Assembly (NCBI GenBank): GCA_027080725.1
Contig: JALWRC010000104.1
Coordinates: forward strand, 1-34,844
Length of the DNA: 34,844 bases
Source of the DNA: Saprospiraceae bacterium
GTDB lineage: Bacteria > Bacteroidota > Bacteroidia > Chitinophagales > Saprospiraceae
Direction: 5' to 3'
Shown: piece after piece, positions 33,529-34,844 of the stretch
Layout: each line of letters begins with the position of its first letter
Numbering within the stretch: the stretch's first letter is position 1
Program-made: the position numbers and the translations under genes
The notes under the pieces: model-generated
The model's input: only the letters and a program-made list of their open reading frames with translations
What the model was told of the DNA's origin: nothing
Databases searched by the model: none

Positions 33529-33540
33529 TGCATGAAATGG
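33529..33540 (+). repeat. TGCATGAAATGG, divergent copy of the word
   Basis: Core ATGAAATGG with altered 5' bases. The flank (TTGGCTATT, GTGGGGAG) matches that of the copy at 20616-20627. Confidence 0.55.
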
Positions 33541-33614
33541 TTGGCTATTAGTGGGGAGATATATTTATTGGAATCAATTTCCCCCAAACCAATAAGTTCT
33601 CCTTAATAACTCTT

Positions 33615-33659
33615 TAGTGTACACCAGAAAACTGACAAATTTTATAAAATGAAAGATTT
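33615..33659 (+). repeat. Dispersed 45-base repeat, copy B
   Basis: Partner of 18146-18190, 37 of 45 bases identical, same orientation. Similarity fades on both sides, although a TTTTCTAG-like stretch follows in both. Confidence 0.65.
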
Positions 33660-34007
33660 TGGATGAACTTTATTATTTTTCTAGGCAAAGTTGCTTGTGT
33701 ATCAGTGAGTTGAGAAAAATAAAAAGATCGCCAAAAAATACAATTATAGTTTTGAAGAGTTTTCTTGCATACACTGGTTACAACTAATTAGGTCCGAATT
33801 AGTTCATTCTATGACGGAATTTTAAGGCCTCTTAGTTAAAGGGAATATGGCGATACCATCATCCTTGATATGTACTTGGCTCAAAGCTTCAATTGCGACA
33901 GATAAGACTGTATTAAATATAGTATAATTTTAACATGTCTCCAATGTTCTTGATATATAGGACTCAACGCATTTAAAATTATTTAATAGATATTTTTTAT
34001 ATTTTAC

Positions 34008-34038
34008 TTTGTCAATAGGGAATTTAGTATTACTTTTG
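34008..34038 (+). promoter_or_regulatory. Promoter of the CUB-repeat gene
   Basis: TTTG (34008-34011), 19 bases, then TACTTTTG (34031-34038): a full match to the Bacteroidota consensus. The start would be near 34045, leaving a leader of about 140 bases. Confidence 0.75.
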
Positions 34039-34105
34039 CTCCATACAAAATGCTGTAAAAGAAGACGAACAATTCTATAGCATTAATATTCAAGGTTTTA
34101 TTTAC

Positions 34106-34135
34106 TATACATATCAAAGTAGTTTGATGTGTATA
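34106..34135 (+). promoter_or_regulatory. Hairpin in the leader of the CUB-repeat gene
   Basis: TATACATATCAAA (34106-34118) pairs with TTTGATGTGTATA (34123-34135), 13 pairs with one G-U around a GTAG loop. No T-run follows, so it is not a simple terminator. It lies 52 bases before the ATG and may affect RNA stability or translation. Confidence 0.55.
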
Positions 34136-34187
34136 TGCTGCATTAACAAGACGAACATTATACATTAACTCATTTAAAAACCTTCTC

Positions 34188-34844
34188 ATGAACAATTACT
34201 TACTCTCTTCTATGCGAACAGCAGGAAAATGGGTGACCGCTATGCTCCTATTATTTGGAGTTGTCGGTGCTTTTGCGTTTAACCCGACTAAGCCTGTTAA
34301 CAAACGAGCCATCGCCCCAGGCGATCTTGGTGGAACTTACATAGGTTGTAATGGTAAATTTACTGATACAGGTGGATTGACCAGTGACTATGGGTATAAC
34401 GAAAATATTATTTGGACGGTATGTCCAGACAGGTCCGCAGACATTCAAGTTGTTTTTAAACAATGGGATGTTGAGGCAGGTGGCGACGGACTGCGTATTT
34501 ACAATGGAGAAAACACTTCTGCACCTGTTATCTCCGGAGGGGAGACCTTATTTAGTAGCCTATGTGGTCACATCAATGACGCATTTAGCGCTAATTCTCC
34601 CGGAATTATCACATCTTCCAACCCATCAGGCTGTCTTACTTTCGAATGGTGCTCTGACTTGTCAGTTAATGGAAAGGGCTGGGACGCAGAGATAAGATGT
34701 ATCTCCAAGGCCATTGGTCCAGGCGACCCGGGCGGAACGTACACGGGATGTGACGGTTTGTTTACGGATACGGGAGGAACAGCGAGCAACTATGCCAATG
34801 GTGAGAACATAGTTTGGACTTTATGTCCGGACAATGCGGCGACC
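34188..34844 (+). CDS. Secreted CUB-like repeat protein, 5' part
   Basis: An open frame runs from the ATG at 34188 through the window edge, 219 codons so far. Residues about 10-30 form a signal peptide. Two CUB-like units begin with GGTY-x-GC at residues 48 and 182, a period of 134 residues. Shared landmarks are FTDTGG, ENI(I/V)WT and CPD(R/N), and the first unit shows GGDGLRIYNGENT and the Cys-rich CLTFEWCSD. CUB-like domains in bacteria occur in surface or secreted adhesion proteins and T9SS cargo. The C-terminus, where a sorting domain would be, is outside the window. It has the second best promoter in the window and a long structured leader, so it may be well expressed and regulated. Confidence 0.85.
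   Translation, partial: MNNYLLSSMRTAGKWVTAMLLLFGVVGAFAFNPTKPVNKRAIAPGDLGGTYIGCNGKFTDTGGLTSDYGYNENIIWTVCPDRSADIQVVFKQWDVEAGGDGLRIYNGENTSAPVISGGETLFSSLCGHINDAFSANSPGIITSSNPSGCLTFEWCSDLSVNGKGWDAEIRCISKAIGPGDPGGTYTGCDGLFTDTGGTASNYANGENIVWTLCPDNAAT

Larger units (their letters stand above)
33275..34187. other. 913-base AT-rich spacer
   Basis: The longest stretch without a recognised gene. It holds two copies of the repeated word (33276-33287 and 33529-33540), one copy of the 45-base repeat (33615-33659), a 15-codon open frame with good ribosome binding site (33444-33491), the promoter of the CUB gene (34008-34038) and its leader. It is visibly richer in A and T than the genes around it. Confidence 0.7.

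Noticed and set aside
1455-33540. Repeated word read as a KOPS- or Chi-like polar motif
   Set aside because: The seven full copies split 4 plus and 3 minus, with no clear polarity; one window cannot exclude it, so it stays an alternative.
1-34844. CRISPR arrays, prophage or complete insertion sequences
   Set aside because: No regularly spaced repeats, phage structural genes, integrase or transposase genes are seen.

Overview
The window comes from a Bacteroidota chromosome, most likely near the Saprospiria/Chitinophagia (inference). The signs are several upstream sequences of the Bacteroidota promoter form TTTG-N19-TAnnTTTG, few Shine-Dalgarno sites, a type IX secretion (T9SS) C-terminal domain, a TonB receptor paired with a DUF4249 lipoprotein, a DUF1800/DUF1501 pair, and a short Bacteroidota-type MenE. 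No phage, CRISPR array or intact insertion sequence was seen.

Layout. Positions 1-128 hold the 3' end of a 5S rRNA gene and its terminator. On the minus strand follow an AraC/GyrI-type regulator and a small unknown protein. The stretch 14532 down to 1483 is one long minus-strand unit: korA-korB (2-oxoacid:ferredoxin oxidoreductase) followed by nuoA-B-C-D-H-I-J-K-L-M-N. The NADH-oxidising genes nuoE, F and G are absent from their usual place between nuoD and nuoH. The plausible reading is an 11-subunit complex I fed by reduced ferredoxin from KorAB. On the plus strand follow a lipoprotein with a helical repeat and a Cys-rich EGKCG tail, a menaquinone pair (menE-menF, which would make the quinone used by complex I), tatA (minus), a DinB-like protein with a CDF metal exporter, ndk, the DUF1800-DUF1501 pair, a PaaE-like ferredoxin reductase with a TetR regulator, a large secreted BNR/sortilin-like protein, a small membrane protein, a TonB-dependent receptor with DUF4249 lipoprotein, a 913-base AT-rich spacer, and the start of a secreted CUB-repeat protein that runs off the window.

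The most unusual signal is not a gene. The 12-mer RGTATGAAATGG occurs seven times exactly. Its 9-base core ATGAAATGG occurs 13 times, on both strands, in spacers and inside genes in three different codon phases. One copy just after the nuoA stop is paired with a near-copy in inverted orientation. Density, lack of strand bias and the inverted pair resemble DNA uptake sequences of Neisseria and Pasteurellaceae. This is a hypothesis resting on counts by eye in one window.
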